Part shown: in pieces, positions 1 to 8,305 of the stretch
Layout of the letters: each line of letters starts with the position of its first letter
Position numbering within the stretch: the stretch's first letter is position 1
Virus record (IMG/VR): IMGVR_UViG_3300009788_000166
Span: 1 to 42,760 of that record
Source of the DNA: a virus
Direction: 5' to 3' (one strand)
Length of the DNA: 42,760 bases
Program-made: the position numbers and the translations under genes
Notes under the pieces: generated by a model
Seen by the model: only the letters and a program-made list of their open reading frames with translations
Told to the model about the DNA's origin: nothing
Database searches by the model: none

Positions 1-130
1 CCGATAAGGGGGATGGTATTGAAGACCTCATAATCCCGATAAGGGGGATGGTATTGAAGACCTCATAATCCCGATAAGGGAGATGGTATTGAAGATCCCA
101 TAATTCCGATAAGGGAGATGGTATTGAAGA
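1..130. repeat. 35-bp tandem repeat array, left end
   Basis: Four head-to-tail 35-bp units start at 1, 36, 71 and 106; the last degenerates after about 130. Two variants occur: type A (units 1 and 36) and type B (unit 71), which differ at a few positions such as GGGGGATGG versus GGGAGATGG. The order A-A-B makes a 105-bp higher-order unit. Units abut with no spacer, so this is not a CRISPR array. It lies upstream of the sigma-like and terminase genes, and continues the right-end array if the molecule is circular. A replication origin, packaging site or partition-like site are all possible; sequence alone does not decide. Confidence 0.95.
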
Positions 131-160
131 TTTTAACGAAGTGATCCATAGGAATGTCTT

Positions 161-262
161 TGGGACACTCGCGACCTACAATGCCCAATTGGGGGTGACT
201 GCCTAATGGGATTGTGAAGATTTACGAATCGGAAATGGGGTGACTGCCCAAACGGAGTAACG
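161..262. repeat. Degenerate copy of the right-end repeat family
   Basis: This stretch carries the elements GCGACCTACAATGCCCA, GGGGGTGACTGCC, ATTGTGAAGAT and GGGGTGACTGCCCAAACGG, in the same order as related copies at 42293-42430. The left and right copies differ by substitutions and a short indel. The last copy runs directly into the Shine-Dalgarno site of the first gene, so the repeat family may contribute to that gene's leader. Functionally it could hold protein-binding iterons. Confidence 0.85.
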
Positions 263-748
263 ATGATCAGCGATAAATCATGGACGATTATCCTCGAAAA
301 TATGGCGTTGTGTAACGTTATCGCACAAAAATTCAAACCGCTCCCATCATATATCACTATCGAAGACCTGATAACTGGACCAGGTTTGACCTGTATGATT
401 AGGTGCGTTAGGAATTGGGACGCAAGCAAAGGCCGATTTTCGACATATGCTTATACATCAATTTATCGGTCAATGTCGCGGTATATCATGCAGATATATT
501 CAAAGAGGTCAACTGAAGTTGAAATTCTCGAAACTGAACCAGATATCGATGTGCGCGAAAAGAACGAATCTAAAATTGATGCGTATAATATACTTTCGAG
601 CGTGCCGAAATTTGATCGCACGATTCTTCTTATGAGGTATTGGCAATGTAAAACTTACGACGAGATTGCGTCATTTTTGGAGTGTTCAAAAACCCAGGCG
701 TTTATCTACCTCCAAGAGGCTATTGAACGATGCCGCGATACAAATTAA
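263..748 (+). CDS. Phage-encoded sigma70-like factor
   Basis: A 161-residue protein with the two-domain plan of a small sigma factor. Residues about 33-77 resemble region 2, with WDASKGRFSTYAYTSIYRSM matching the usual W-D-x-S-x-G-x-x-F-S-T-Y-A motif of the -10 recognition and core-binding helix. Residues about 108-157 resemble region 4, with a helix-turn-helix around TYDEIASFLECSKTQAF. It would redirect host RNA polymerase to phage promoters. The ATG at 263 has GGAG five bases upstream. It is the first gene after the repeat region and overlaps the small terminase candidate by 19 bases, so it may drive late (structural) transcription. The fold assignment is fairly secure; target promoters are unknown. 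Confidence 0.8.
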   Translation: MISDKSWTIILENMALCNVIAQKFKPLPSYITIEDLITGPGLTCMIRCVRNWDASKGRFSTYAYTSIYRSMSRYIMQIYSKRSTEVEILETEPDIDVREKNESKIDAYNILSSVPKFDRTILLMRYWQCKTYDEIASFLECSKTQAFIYLQEAIERCRDTN

Positions 749-1395
749 AGGGGGCTCCTCATGATGATAAATTTCGATGTACTGGCATTAAACGACGGAC
801 ACGGGAACGATGTAATAAGTGGGCTCTTAAGGGAAGTGATCGTTGTGAATTTCATAACGGTCGGCGATTCGTAGGCCGGGATAATTCAATGTCACGACGA
901 TTTATGAAATTTTTAGGGCCTACCTTAAAACGCAAAATAGAAGAACTGACTTCTGAACCGCATCATGATCAAATCAACTTATATGATGAAGTGGCTATTG
1001 CACGGTTGTCTGCTGTTCAAGCCCTTAAGCTTGCTGAACCTATTCTAAATGGGGAAGTGGATGTTAAGCCTGAGGTCGCTGCATTGGCAATGGAATGCTT
1101 ACGAGATGCGATGGATCATGTTAAGGATGTTGTTACAGCCGCTGCAAAAATTGAAGCGAATGCTGGTGGCAAAGTGTCACTGCGTGTCATTGATTTGATT
1201 GTTGTTCAAATCGTAGCAGCGATTCATGAGGTTTGTGCTGATGACGAGTTGGCTGATAAAATAGCATTGCATATTCGTGAAACTGTTCATATCCCTAATG
1301 AGGATACTCCTGTTAATGGGGTGGTTCATATCGGAGTTGAAAGTACCCCTGATGTAATGGTTATGGAAATGGATCAAAGCGTGTGCGGAATATGA
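730..1395 (+). CDS. Putative terminase small subunit
   Basis: A 221-residue protein directly before the large terminase, which it overlaps by ATGA. The N-terminus has a cysteine/histidine cluster, C-T-G-I-K-R-R-T-R-E-R-C then C-E-F-H-N-G, a pattern often seen at the start of phage small terminase candidates, followed by a predicted mostly helical middle. Small subunits recognise phage DNA and stimulate the large subunit. The assignment rests on position and the Cys/His module; no clear classic helix-turn-helix is seen. The C-terminal third is acidic with no recognised domain. Confidence 0.6.
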   Translation: MPRYKLKGAPHDDKFRCTGIKRRTRERCNKWALKGSDRCEFHNGRRFVGRDNSMSRRFMKFLGPTLKRKIEELTSEPHHDQINLYDEVAIARLSAVQALKLAEPILNGEVDVKPEVAALAMECLRDAMDHVKDVVTAAAKIEANAGGKVSLRVIDLIVVQIVAAIHEVCADDELADKIALHIRETVHIPNEDTPVNGVVHIGVESTPDVMVMEMDQSVCGI

Positions 1396-2681
1396 CATTA
1401 ACGCCAGCATGGACTATGTTAAGACCGCATGCAAAACAAATGGCTTTATGGCAATGTCCTAAAAGGTTTGTTGCAGTCCCCGCCGGCCGTGGATCGGGCA
1501 AAACTGAATTAGCAAAAAGACGGCTTGTCCGCTACTTAGCCGTTTCCAAACCATGGCCCGATCCACGGTATTTTTATGCAGCTCCAACAACAGCCCAAGC
1601 AGTTTTAATTGCTTGGGACCATTTCTTGTCATTGATTCCTCAAAAATGGATTGCGGATATTTATACGGCTAGTCGTCGTATAAAAACCATATTCGGAAGT
1701 GAATTACGAATCGTTGGTATGGACAAACCCCAACGAATTGAAGGAACACAATGGGATGGCTGCGTGCTCGATGAAAGTTGTGACCTTAAACCGAAGGTTT
1801 TTGATCTTAATGTACTCCCTATGTTACTTCATAGGGATGGTTGGTGTTGGAGAATTGGTGTTCCAAAACGACAAGGACCTGCCGCTAATGAGTTTCGGCA
1901 ATTCTACGAAAAGGCGATTACTGGAGAAATGGAAGATGGGGCTGGATTTTCGTGGCCCAGTTCTGATATTTTACCTCCAGGTGTAATCGCTGACGCTCGC
2001 GCTCGCATGGATATTAAGGATTTTCGAGAGCAGTTAGAAGCGAAGTTTGAGACAGCGGGTGGACAAGTATTCTATGCTTTTGATAGTGAGCGTAATGTCC
2101 GTTCTTGTTCCTATGACCCTCGAATGCCGATTATTGTTGGTAGTGATTTTAATGTCGACCCCATGTCATGGTGCATTGGGCATCGATACCAGGATCGGAT
2201 GGAATGGTTCGATGAAATTTTCAAACGAGATACGAATACCGCGGAATGCTTAGATTTGTTATGGGCTAGGTATGGTACTCATTCTGGAGGGTTTGAGTTT
2301 TATGGAGATGCAACATCATCCGCGAGAAAAACATCAGCATCATTGAGCGATTACAAACAAATTCTCAGTGACCCACGATTTATTAAAGTCGGTCGAACAG
2401 TCCATTATCCCTCTGCCAATCCGCCTCGTCGTGATAGGTTTGCCGCTTGCAATGCGATGTTTTGTAACGCAGCAAGCATATATAGAATGCACGTCGATAT
2501 GAGATGTGAGAATCTCATTACGGATTTGAAAAGTAGGTATTACCCACCTGGTAGTTCAGAGCCGGAAGACAGCGCCGACTTAGGGCATATGACTGATGCC
2601 ATGGGCTATGTGGTATATTCATTGTTCCCAATTGAAGTACCAGTGTCAACAAGCATTCAACAAATATACATGACGAAATGA
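1392..2681 (+). CDS. terL: Terminase large subunit (DNA packaging ATPase-nuclease)
   Basis: This motor pumps DNA into the prohead and cuts it. The ATPase half has the Walker A motif AGRGSGKT at about residues 31-38 and the Walker B/catalytic motif CVLDES near 124-129. The nuclease half has the acidic RNase H-like signatures VGSDFNVDP (about 250), FYGDATSS and DLGHMTDAMGY near the C-terminus. At 429 residues the length is typical. The ATG at 1392 forms ATGA with the stop of the preceding gene; a GTG nine bases upstream in frame is also possible. It is coupled by ATGA to the small gene that follows. Confidence 0.95.
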   Translation: MTLTPAWTMLRPHAKQMALWQCPKRFVAVPAGRGSGKTELAKRRLVRYLAVSKPWPDPRYFYAAPTTAQAVLIAWDHFLSLIPQKWIADIYTASRRIKTIFGSELRIVGMDKPQRIEGTQWDGCVLDESCDLKPKVFDLNVLPMLLHRDGWCWRIGVPKRQGPAANEFRQFYEKAITGEMEDGAGFSWPSSDILPPGVIADARARMDIKDFREQLEAKFETAGGQVFYAFDSERNVRSCSYDPRMPIIVGSDFNVDPMSWCIGHRYQDRMEWFDEIFKRDTNTAECLDLLWARYGTHSGGFEFYGDATSSARKTSASLSDYKQILSDPRFIKVGRTVHYPSANPPRRDRFAACNAMFCNAASIYRMHVDMRCENLITDLKSRYYPPGSSEPEDSADLGHMTDAMGYVVYSLFPIEVPVSTSIQQIYMTK

Positions 2682-2815
2682 AAATACATAAAAGAACAGG
2701 CCCTAGGGAAAGATGGTATAGTCTAGTCAGATGTGGAATTACAATGCTTAAAGAACATCTTACAAGAGACTGGAAAAAAGTAACTTGTAAGAATTGTTTA
2801 AGGACGAAAGGATAA
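2678..2815 (+). CDS. Small Cys-motif protein (45 aa)
   Basis: A 45-codon frame fills the gap between terL and the portal gene. It starts at the ATG overlapping the terL stop (ATGA) and ends four bases before the portal start. The product is basic and holds an early cysteine in LVRCG and a C-terminal V-T-C-K-N-C-L-R motif, a layout common in tiny phage zinc-binding proteins. With only three cysteines, zinc binding would need His17-like or partner ligands and is unproven. The precise fit between neighbours supports it as a real gene. Function unknown. Confidence 0.65.
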   Translation: MKIHKRTGPRERWYSLVRCGITMLKEHLTRDWKKVTCKNCLRTKG

Positions 2816-2818
2816 GTA

Positions 2819-4021
2819 ATGGACGAGGTCACTGGAGCACAATCTGTTGATGCACCATTTTTCTTTAGGGTTATTCAACCTCCGATGCCAAGTGCAGTTA
2901 CCTATGATACCTATCGGGCAATGCGAACTCATCCAACAATCGCGCTTGCACGGGCTTTGACTGTTGCACCGATCGTTGGAAGTGAATGGAGTGTTGAAAA
3001 TGTTAAAGATGCTCCAGATGAAGCGGTCGACTTAATTAAGGAAGATCTTTTTGGTATTCGTCCGCAAATAATGGAGCAGGCTCTGTATGCAGGGATTGAT
3101 TTTGGCTGGATGAGTTGGGAAAAGGTATTTGATATTCGAGGCAATCGATTGCATCTTCGAAAGTTAAAACCACTACTCCATGACATCACAAGTATCTTTA
3201 TTGACAAAATAACTGGGGCATTTGCTGGTGTTGAAAATAATTCAGTGACTTTAGAATTAGAGCGAACACTTCTTATCCCATGGAGGGTAGAAGGAACGAA
3301 TTGGTATGGGATTCCGTTACTTGAGAATGCTCGTAAGGTCTATGACCGATGGTTTCAAGTTGACGATGGGGCGTCACGATATGATACGAAGATTGCTGGT
3401 GCGAATTTCATTGTTCATTACCCTGGTGGAACTACTTCGGTCAACGGGGTTGAAACGAATAATTTTGAAATCGCAAAGGCTCTTTTGAACTCCCTTGAAT
3501 CAAGTGGTTCGATTGCCATTCCGCATTCACCTCTTGATTATGTTACTAAGCTCAACGAACAAACCCCTGATGCTTGGCGAATTGAATTGCTTTCCGATAA
3601 GTCAAGTAAGCAGCCGAGTTTTCTCGTCAGGTTGGAATACTTTGATAAGCTGCTTGTTCGTGCTTTGCTATGGCCAGAGCGCGCTTTGCTCGAAGGGAAT
3701 TATGGAACGAAAGCTGAAGCAAGTGTGCATGCAGGGGCGGCTTTACGAAATATGGAATTGATGGATGAGTATATAACCAGGTTTGTGAATTGGCATGTTG
3801 TTGATCAATTGCTTGCATTGAATTTTGGGCAAGCAATGAGAGGTGCAGTCCAACTTAAGTCATCACCAATTCTTGATGAGAAACGGGAATTCCTCCAAGA
3901 GATATTCTTGACAATCTTGAAAGACCCATCAGGGGCAATTGAATTGATGGATCAAATTGATGGGCAAGCAATTCAAGAACGTTTGAATGTACCCCTTCGG
4001 GAAGTCGAAGTTGAAAATTGA
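2819..4021 (+). CDS. Portal protein (Mu gp29-like / DUF935 type)
   Basis: A 400-residue protein after the terminase. Features of the Mu gp29-type portal family are seen: an early segment on single-subunit selection (TYDTYRAMRTHPTIALARAL), a central RLHLRKLKPL and LLIPWRVEGTNWYGIPLL region, and a helical C-terminus with LLVRALLWPERALLEG. The portal forms the dodecameric ring at the unique capsid vertex through which DNA passes and to which the tail is joined. The start has GGA upstream. The next gene is a MuF-type protein, the usual partner of this family. About 65 bases without a gene follow. Confidence 0.85.
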   Translation: MDEVTGAQSVDAPFFFRVIQPPMPSAVTYDTYRAMRTHPTIALARALTVAPIVGSEWSVENVKDAPDEAVDLIKEDLFGIRPQIMEQALYAGIDFGWMSWEKVFDIRGNRLHLRKLKPLLHDITSIFIDKITGAFAGVENNSVTLELERTLLIPWRVEGTNWYGIPLLENARKVYDRWFQVDDGASRYDTKIAGANFIVHYPGGTTSVNGVETNNFEIAKALLNSLESSGSIAIPHSPLDYVTKLNEQTPDAWRIELLSDKSSKQPSFLVRLEYFDKLLVRALLWPERALLEGNYGTKAEASVHAGAALRNMELMDEYITRFVNWHVVDQLLALNFGQAMRGAVQLKSSPILDEKREFLQEIFLTILKDPSGAIELMDQIDGQAIQERLNVPLREVEVEN

Positions 4022-4086
4022 GCCCTAATTTCTTAGTGCAGAAACAGTAACCAAATGGATGACCGTTTTGGAGTCTGTTGTTCAAA

Positions 4087-4923
4087 ATGACTGATAAACA
4101 CCGTGCTCGTTTAATGCTTAGGGATCAAAGCCAGCTGATCAGATTAGGGTCAGCGAAAGGCGCGAAAATCCTTGCTCCTTTTTTGAAAATAGCGATTCGT
4201 CATTTTCGAGATGGCCGTGATCCAACTCCAATAATTCTTCAAGGGCTGGATAAATTAAAAGACACGCTTGTGACACTTATGGAAAGTGGGCATTCTGCTG
4301 GGGTTTCACGGACAAAAACAAATGCTCCTCTTAAGTTATCATTTTCATCTACCACTACGTTTTTGAAAAAGAAAGCGAAGTTAACTGAAGCACAGGTCAT
4401 TGCGCTTGAAGCCCAGTATTCAGTTGAAGCTGCTCGAGTCATTCCAAAATTAAAAGGGAAGGTGGATAAAGCACTTCGTGCTGAGATTGAAATAATTGGG
4501 TCTCAAGGACTTACCACTAGAGATGGAATTATTGCGCTGAAGAAAAGTTTTGTGAATATTGGATTGGTTCCAAAATCAAATCATGCCATTGAAGCAGTTT
4601 TCAGAACACAAACACAAATAGCATATAGTGCTGGTCGGTGGGATGCAGAGCAGTCACCAGAAATTCAAGAAATTCTTTGGGGGTATAAGTATGTTACTGT
4701 TGGAGATGATCGGGTAAGGGATGAGCATGCTGCTCTTGATGGTACCACTTTACCAAAGGATGATCCGTTTTGGGATGTTGCTTATCCCCCAAATGGATGG
4801 AATTGTCGATGCCAAGTAATTTCAGTATTCGAGAAACGTGAAATTAAGCGACCAACAGGGACTGCGGAAATTGCACCTGGCTTTGACTTCAATCCAGGAA
4901 AATTGTTTGCGACCATAAAATAA
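4087..4923 (+). CDS. MuF/SPP1 gp7-type minor head protein
   Basis: The C-terminal half has the hallmark of the phage head morphogenesis (Mu gpF-like) family: D-D-R-V-R-D-E-H-A-A-L-D-G-T-T-L-P, then DDPFWD and PPNGWNCRCQV, with the conserved final cysteines. Such proteins bind the portal and are a minor head component needed for assembly or DNA ejection. The start is uncertain: this ATG lies 13 bases after a GGAG, while an in-frame TTG at 4078 lies four bases after it. No effector domain is fused to the C-terminus, which ends about 30 residues after the CRC motif. Confidence 0.88.
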   Translation: MTDKHRARLMLRDQSQLIRLGSAKGAKILAPFLKIAIRHFRDGRDPTPIILQGLDKLKDTLVTLMESGHSAGVSRTKTNAPLKLSFSSTTTFLKKKAKLTEAQVIALEAQYSVEAARVIPKLKGKVDKALRAEIEIIGSQGLTTRDGIIALKKSFVNIGLVPKSNHAIEAVFRTQTQIAYSAGRWDAEQSPEIQEILWGYKYVTVGDDRVRDEHAALDGTTLPKDDPFWDVAYPPNGWNCRCQVISVFEKREIKRPTGTAEIAPGFDFNPGKLFATIK

Positions 4924-4954
4924 TCCTCCTAGTTGGGGCGTATAGTATAAGGTA

Positions 4955-5917
4955 ATGTTACTAAAGCTCGATACATGCCAGCAATTTCAGCCAATCGCCA
5001 CTGAGAGTAAAGTTGAGGGCGTTCCTTCTCGAAAATTCCGTAAGGAAGTAATTCGTATTGGTGAATACGAAAAAGACGAAGTGAAATTCGAGGTCACGGC
5101 GTTGGCATTAGATAATTGGGTGAAGCAATTCCGCCGGATGAAACGCAATGGCGTGAAAGTCCCAATACCTTCTGTTCATGATTTTGAGGGTGATAGCGAT
5201 AAAAATCGCGGATGGGTTACCGACTTTTTCGTTGAGGGTGAATCATTGTTTATGGTTTGCGACCTCATTGGTGAAGATTCTCTGCTAGCCGCGGAACGTG
5301 CAGATGTTTCACTATATTCACCCCCTGATTTTGTTGATGGTAAAGGCAACAACTATAGCCGACCCATCGTTCATGTCGCTATGACGACGCATCCGGTGAT
5401 TCCCGGATTGAAGAAATTCGAACCTTTAGTTGCTTCATTGGAGAATAAAATGGACCTTGAGAAATTGGGAAAAGCACTTAAGCTTGATCTTACAAAAGAA
5501 AAAGCTGAAGATCAAATCGTCGCAGCGTTTGGAACACTTGCCGAGGAGTTAAAGAAGGCCAAAGAAAAGCCAGCGCCAAAGGCAGACCCGAAAAAACCAG
5601 CTCCGGATGCTACGTTGTTGTCACTTGCCGCCGACAATCGAACTATGAAATTGTCACAGCTCGTTGCAGCCGGCAAGATCACACCGGCCGTTAGTGACAA
5701 GTTGATGGCGATTTATATCGGGGAAGGGAATGCGGCATTGATTCTCAGTTTGCAAGAAAATCGTCAAGGCGATTTTGATGCTCTTGTTCTTGCTCTGTCA
5801 GAAAACGATCCGGTTAAGTTAGCGGAAACGACTGGTGGGCAAGTTCTTTCCAATCCATTGAAAGCAAAAGAAAACCCGTTAATCGCCGACGCTGAAGCGC
5901 GGGCGAAAGCGGTATAA
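4955..5917 (+). CDS. Prohead protease and scaffold fusion (Mu gpI-like)
   Basis: A 320-residue protein. Residues about 40-165 match the Mu I-type protease: a VPIPSVHDF segment carrying a His, GWVTDFFVEGESLFMVCDL, a serine-bearing A-D-V-S-L-Y-S-P-P segment, and HVAMTTHPVIPGL. The C-terminal half is charged and helical with a Lys/Pro-rich linker (KAKEKPAPKADPKKPAPD), typical of an internal scaffold released by proteolysis. It would shape and mature the prohead with the decoration and capsid proteins that follow. The assignment of the catalytic His and Ser is inferred from the family. A second ATG at about residue 165 could allow expression of scaffold alone, but I see no strong ribosome-binding site to support this. 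Confidence 0.85.
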   Translation: MLLKLDTCQQFQPIATESKVEGVPSRKFRKEVIRIGEYEKDEVKFEVTALALDNWVKQFRRMKRNGVKVPIPSVHDFEGDSDKNRGWVTDFFVEGESLFMVCDLIGEDSLLAAERADVSLYSPPDFVDGKGNNYSRPIVHVAMTTHPVIPGLKKFEPLVASLENKMDLEKLGKALKLDLTKEKAEDQIVAAFGTLAEELKKAKEKPAPKADPKKPAPDATLLSLAADNRTMKLSQLVAAGKITPAVSDKLMAIYIGEGNAALILSLQENRQGDFDALVLALSENDPVKLAETTGGQVLSNPLKAKENPLIADAEARAKAV

Positions 5918-5954
5918 GGTAAGAATTCCTCTGAACTTTTCTGGAGATTGAAAA

Positions 5955-6629
5955 ATGACTTTGCAAACTGAAGATATTGTCATCGGCGATGTGGTAAAGA
6001 TGGAACATCCCAGTGACTATTCACGGGAAGAAGCGGTCGTGGCTGATGGTGAAACACTCGTTGTTGGGACTATCTGCACAAAGGACGCATCGACAGATCA
6101 ACTTTCGGCGCTTACCGTTGAAGTGGATGAAGTTCAGTTGATCGCGATTACGGGAACCTTAACCGCGGGTACGTTTACTCTGACGTTTGTGGATCTTAAC
6201 GGCGATGTTCATACGACCGATCCCATTGCGTATGATGCAATTACTTCGGCGATTCAAACTGGAGTTGATACGGCACTTGGTGCGAGTAAAGTCACTGTCG
6301 GAGGTACAGCGATTACGGCAATGACGTTTACGTTTGACGGCACAGGTTATGCCGGGTTGGCACAAACGAAAATCGTATTGGATACTTCCAGTTTGACCGG
6401 CGTTGAAGATAACGCAGTAGGTGTAACTACCGCGGGCGGTGTTGGTGGAACATTGGAGTTGTCTATTGCACTTGAGAAGGTAACGACTTCTGGTTCAACA
6501 GCGAAGATTCCTGCTCTTGAACGTGATGCAATCGTTGCAAGTACGAAACTCGCTTATGGTGGCGCAACTGTGGCACTGACTGATGCAAAATTGAAAACAC
6601 AAGGAATTCTTGTTCGAACGTCTGTATAG
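5955..6629 (+). CDS. Head decoration protein with inserted domain (lambda gpD-like)
   Basis: The two ends resemble the lambda D family: residues about 1-57 include EAVVADGETLVVGTI, and the last 50 include ALERDAIVASTKLAYGG and GILVRTSV. Between them (about 58-170) lies an extra Thr/Gly-rich predicted beta domain with GTFTLTFVDLNGDVHTTD and VTVGGTAITAMTFTFDG. Lambda gpD is about 110 residues; this protein is 224, so the insert doubles it. Decoration trimers sit on the capsid and stabilise it against internal pressure; the insert probably faces outward. It lies between the protease and the major capsid gene, the lambda order. Confidence 0.8.
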   Translation: MTLQTEDIVIGDVVKMEHPSDYSREEAVVADGETLVVGTICTKDASTDQLSALTVEVDEVQLIAITGTLTAGTFTLTFVDLNGDVHTTDPIAYDAITSAIQTGVDTALGASKVTVGGTAITAMTFTFDGTGYAGLAQTKIVLDTSSLTGVEDNAVGVTTAGGVGGTLELSIALEKVTTSGSTAKIPALERDAIVASTKLAYGGATVALTDAKLKTQGILVRTSV

Positions 6630-6667
6630 CCACTAACGGCTAGCGCTTTTGAAAGTGGAGAAGACTA

Positions 6668-7666
6668 ATGAGTATGGTTGATGCCTTTAAGGCTAGTACA
6701 TTCAACACAATTTCGCTTTCGAGCTCAATGAACAGGCTCCCGTTCAAGCCGTCGCGAATTGCGCAAATGGGTTTGTTTGGAACTAGGGGAGTCAGAAATC
6801 GTTCAGTGGTCTTGGAAATCATTGACGGAGTTTTGTCGCTATTGCCGACAGCTCCGTGGGGTACTCAAGGTTCATTGGGTACGACAGTCGCACGGAAAGC
6901 GAGAAACTTCGCTTGCTTACACATCCCACATGACGATGTGTTGCTGGCTGCGGATGTTCAAGATGTTCGGCAATTCGGCAGCGAAGATTCTGAAGCCGGT
7001 GTAATCCAAGCAGTCAATGATAAGTTGACTGTTATGCGTCAACGGCATGAAGTGACTTTGGAACATCTTCGTGCTGGCGCGATCAAAGGCAACATCTTGG
7101 ATTCTGATGGATCAACGGTGTTGTTCAACTTGTTCACTGAATTCGGAATTTCCGAAACGACTGTGGCATTTTTGCTCGCTTCTGAAACGACGACTGCTCG
7201 GGAATACTGTTTGGATGTTGCTCGTGCTATTGAAACCGCTCTCGGCGGTTTGGTTTATGACCACATTCATGCTTTCTGTGGAACAGAATGGTTTGAGAAG
7301 TTCATTAAAAATGCAGATGTTTCTGGTGGTTATGATCGCTGGCAACAAGGTGAATTTCATCGAAATGATCCCCGCAGTGGTTTCAACTTTGGTGGAATTA
7401 TCTTCGAGGAATACCGCGGATCAATTGGCGGCGTAACTTTTATTCCGACGGCGGAAGCAAGATTTTTCCCGGTCGGTGTTCCTGGTTTGTTTGAAACGTA
7501 CTTTGCTCCTGCGGACTTTATCGAAGCGGTTAACACTGTTGGCCTTCCGATGTACGCCAAACAAAGCGTGATGGAATTCGACCGCGGAATCAAATTGCAT
7601 ACTCAAAGTAATCCCCTGCCGATGTGTACGATTCCTGGTGTCCTCATTAAGGGATCAACTGACTAA
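6668..7666 (+). CDS. Major capsid protein (lambda gpE-like)
   Basis: A 332-residue HK97-fold capsid protein of the Phage_cap_E type. Supporting segments are MGLFGTRGVRNRSVVLEIIDG, the R-K-A-R-N-F-A-C-L-H-I-P-H stretch, QFGSEDSEAGVIQAVNDKL, and the C-terminal EARFFPVGVPGLFETYFAPADFIEAVNTVGLPMYAKQ region. The length is close to lambda E (341). The ATG has GGAG seven bases upstream. A strong hairpin follows the stop. Expected to be the most abundant virion protein. Confidence 0.92.
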   Translation: MSMVDAFKASTFNTISLSSSMNRLPFKPSRIAQMGLFGTRGVRNRSVVLEIIDGVLSLLPTAPWGTQGSLGTTVARKARNFACLHIPHDDVLLAADVQDVRQFGSEDSEAGVIQAVNDKLTVMRQRHEVTLEHLRAGAIKGNILDSDGSTVLFNLFTEFGISETTVAFLLASETTTAREYCLDVARAIETALGGLVYDHIHAFCGTEWFEKFIKNADVSGGYDRWQQGEFHRNDPRSGFNFGGIIFEEYRGSIGGVTFIPTAEARFFPVGVPGLFETYFAPADFIEAVNTVGLPMYAKQSVMEFDRGIKLHTQSNPLPMCTIPGVLIKGSTD

Positions 7667-7686
7667 GGTTACCAGGTCATTGCTCC

Positions 7687-7714
7687 AGTCGTCCCCTTTA
7701 ATTAGGGGGCGACT
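7687..7714 (+). terminator. Strong hairpin downstream of the major capsid gene
   Basis: AGTCGTCCCCT pairs with AGGGGGCGACT to form an 11-bp stem with one G-U pair and a TTAATT loop. There is no T-run after it, so it may act as a partial terminator, an RNase processing stop or a 3'-end stabiliser that raises capsid mRNA, rather than a complete intrinsic terminator. Confidence 0.65.
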
Positions 7715-7734
7715 ACACTCTTGAAAGGAAAAGT

Positions 7735-7812
7735 ATGAACGCTACTTTACAGGAATTGATCAGGAATATCATTATCCTGATCATGGCGTTTTTTGGTTTC
7801 GTCATTGCGTGA
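7735..7812 (+). CDS. Tiny single-span membrane protein (25 aa)
   Basis: A 25-codon frame with a good Shine-Dalgarno site (GGAAA, about six bases upstream). The product is nearly all one hydrophobic helix, ending IIILIMAFFGFVIA. Its stop overlaps the GTG start of the next membrane protein (GTGA), which supports expression. It may belong to a membrane or lysis cluster with the next two genes, but a function cannot be assigned. Confidence 0.5.
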   Translation: MNATLQELIRNIIILIMAFFGFVIA

Positions 7813-8045
7813 CAATACCAAAAGACAAGAATGGATCGCATTGGATCAAGGCTAATGTTTTGATGACCGCGGTGGTTCTTGGTCTTGGTGGATGGTTTGG
7901 CATCCGGAGTATACAATTCGGTGAAGAAATTGCTACAATGCGGGCAACAATGTATACTCTTAAGGATGCCCAAAAACTAGAGCGAGCATTAACTGCGAAA
8001 ATCACTAATCTTGAAATCGCGATCGCTCGTAAGGAAAGATCATGA
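7809..8045 (+). CDS. Membrane protein with coiled-coil tail
   Basis: A 78-residue product. A short polar N-terminus is followed by one hydrophobic span, NVLMTAVVLGLGGWFGI (about residues 16-33), then a charged predicted coiled coil (LKDAQKLERALTAKITNLEIAIARKERS). This topology fits an inner-membrane spanin subunit or a small tail/head accessory protein. It starts at a GTG overlapping the preceding stop and ends by ATGA overlap with a lipoprotein gene. An inner-membrane coiled-coil protein next to a lipoprotein is the classic i-spanin/o-spanin pairing, but no endolysin is adjacent. Confidence 0.55.
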   Translation: MTIPKDKNGSHWIKANVLMTAVVLGLGGWFGIRSIQFGEEIATMRATMYTLKDAQKLERALTAKITNLEIAIARKERS

Positions 8046-8305
8046 AAAAATTACTGTTGGTGTTACCATTATTTTTTATGGTCACTGGTTGTCTTCGAGT
8101 TTCAGTTGATCAGCCTAATAACGTAACTGAGATTTGTTTCGTTGCGGGCGATGAGGATAACACTGTTTTCGGTGCGAAGGTATCATTGGATGAAATCAAA
8201 TTAAGTTCTGATGTCCCGACGCACGTTTATAAAACATGTGAAAAAGGTGTCAGTTGGGTTTTTAAGATTCTTGGTTGGGTCTTTAAGTTATGGCCTATTC
8301 TGTAA
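8042..8305 (+). CDS. Putative lipoprotein (o-spanin candidate)
   Basis: An 87-residue product with a lipoprotein signal: basic MKK, a hydrophobic stretch and the lipobox V-T-G-C, placing the lipidated cysteine at residue 17. The mature part is mostly polar and ends in an amphipathic, Trp-rich hydrophobic segment (VSWVFKILGWVFKLWPIL), unusual for an outer-membrane spanin. It is coupled by ATGA to the coiled-coil membrane protein upstream, and its end overlaps the head-tail connector gene. Together these could be a two-component spanin for outer-membrane disruption, implying a diderm host. This is inference from topology and order only. Confidence 0.55.
   Translation: MKKLLLVLPLFFMVTGCLRVSVDQPNNVTEICFVAGDEDNTVFGAKVSLDEIKLSSDVPTHVYKTCEKGVSWVFKILGWVFKLWPIL

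Noticed and set aside
1-130. CRISPR array
   Set aside because: The 35-bp units are contiguous with no variable spacers and no cas genes; it is a tandem array.
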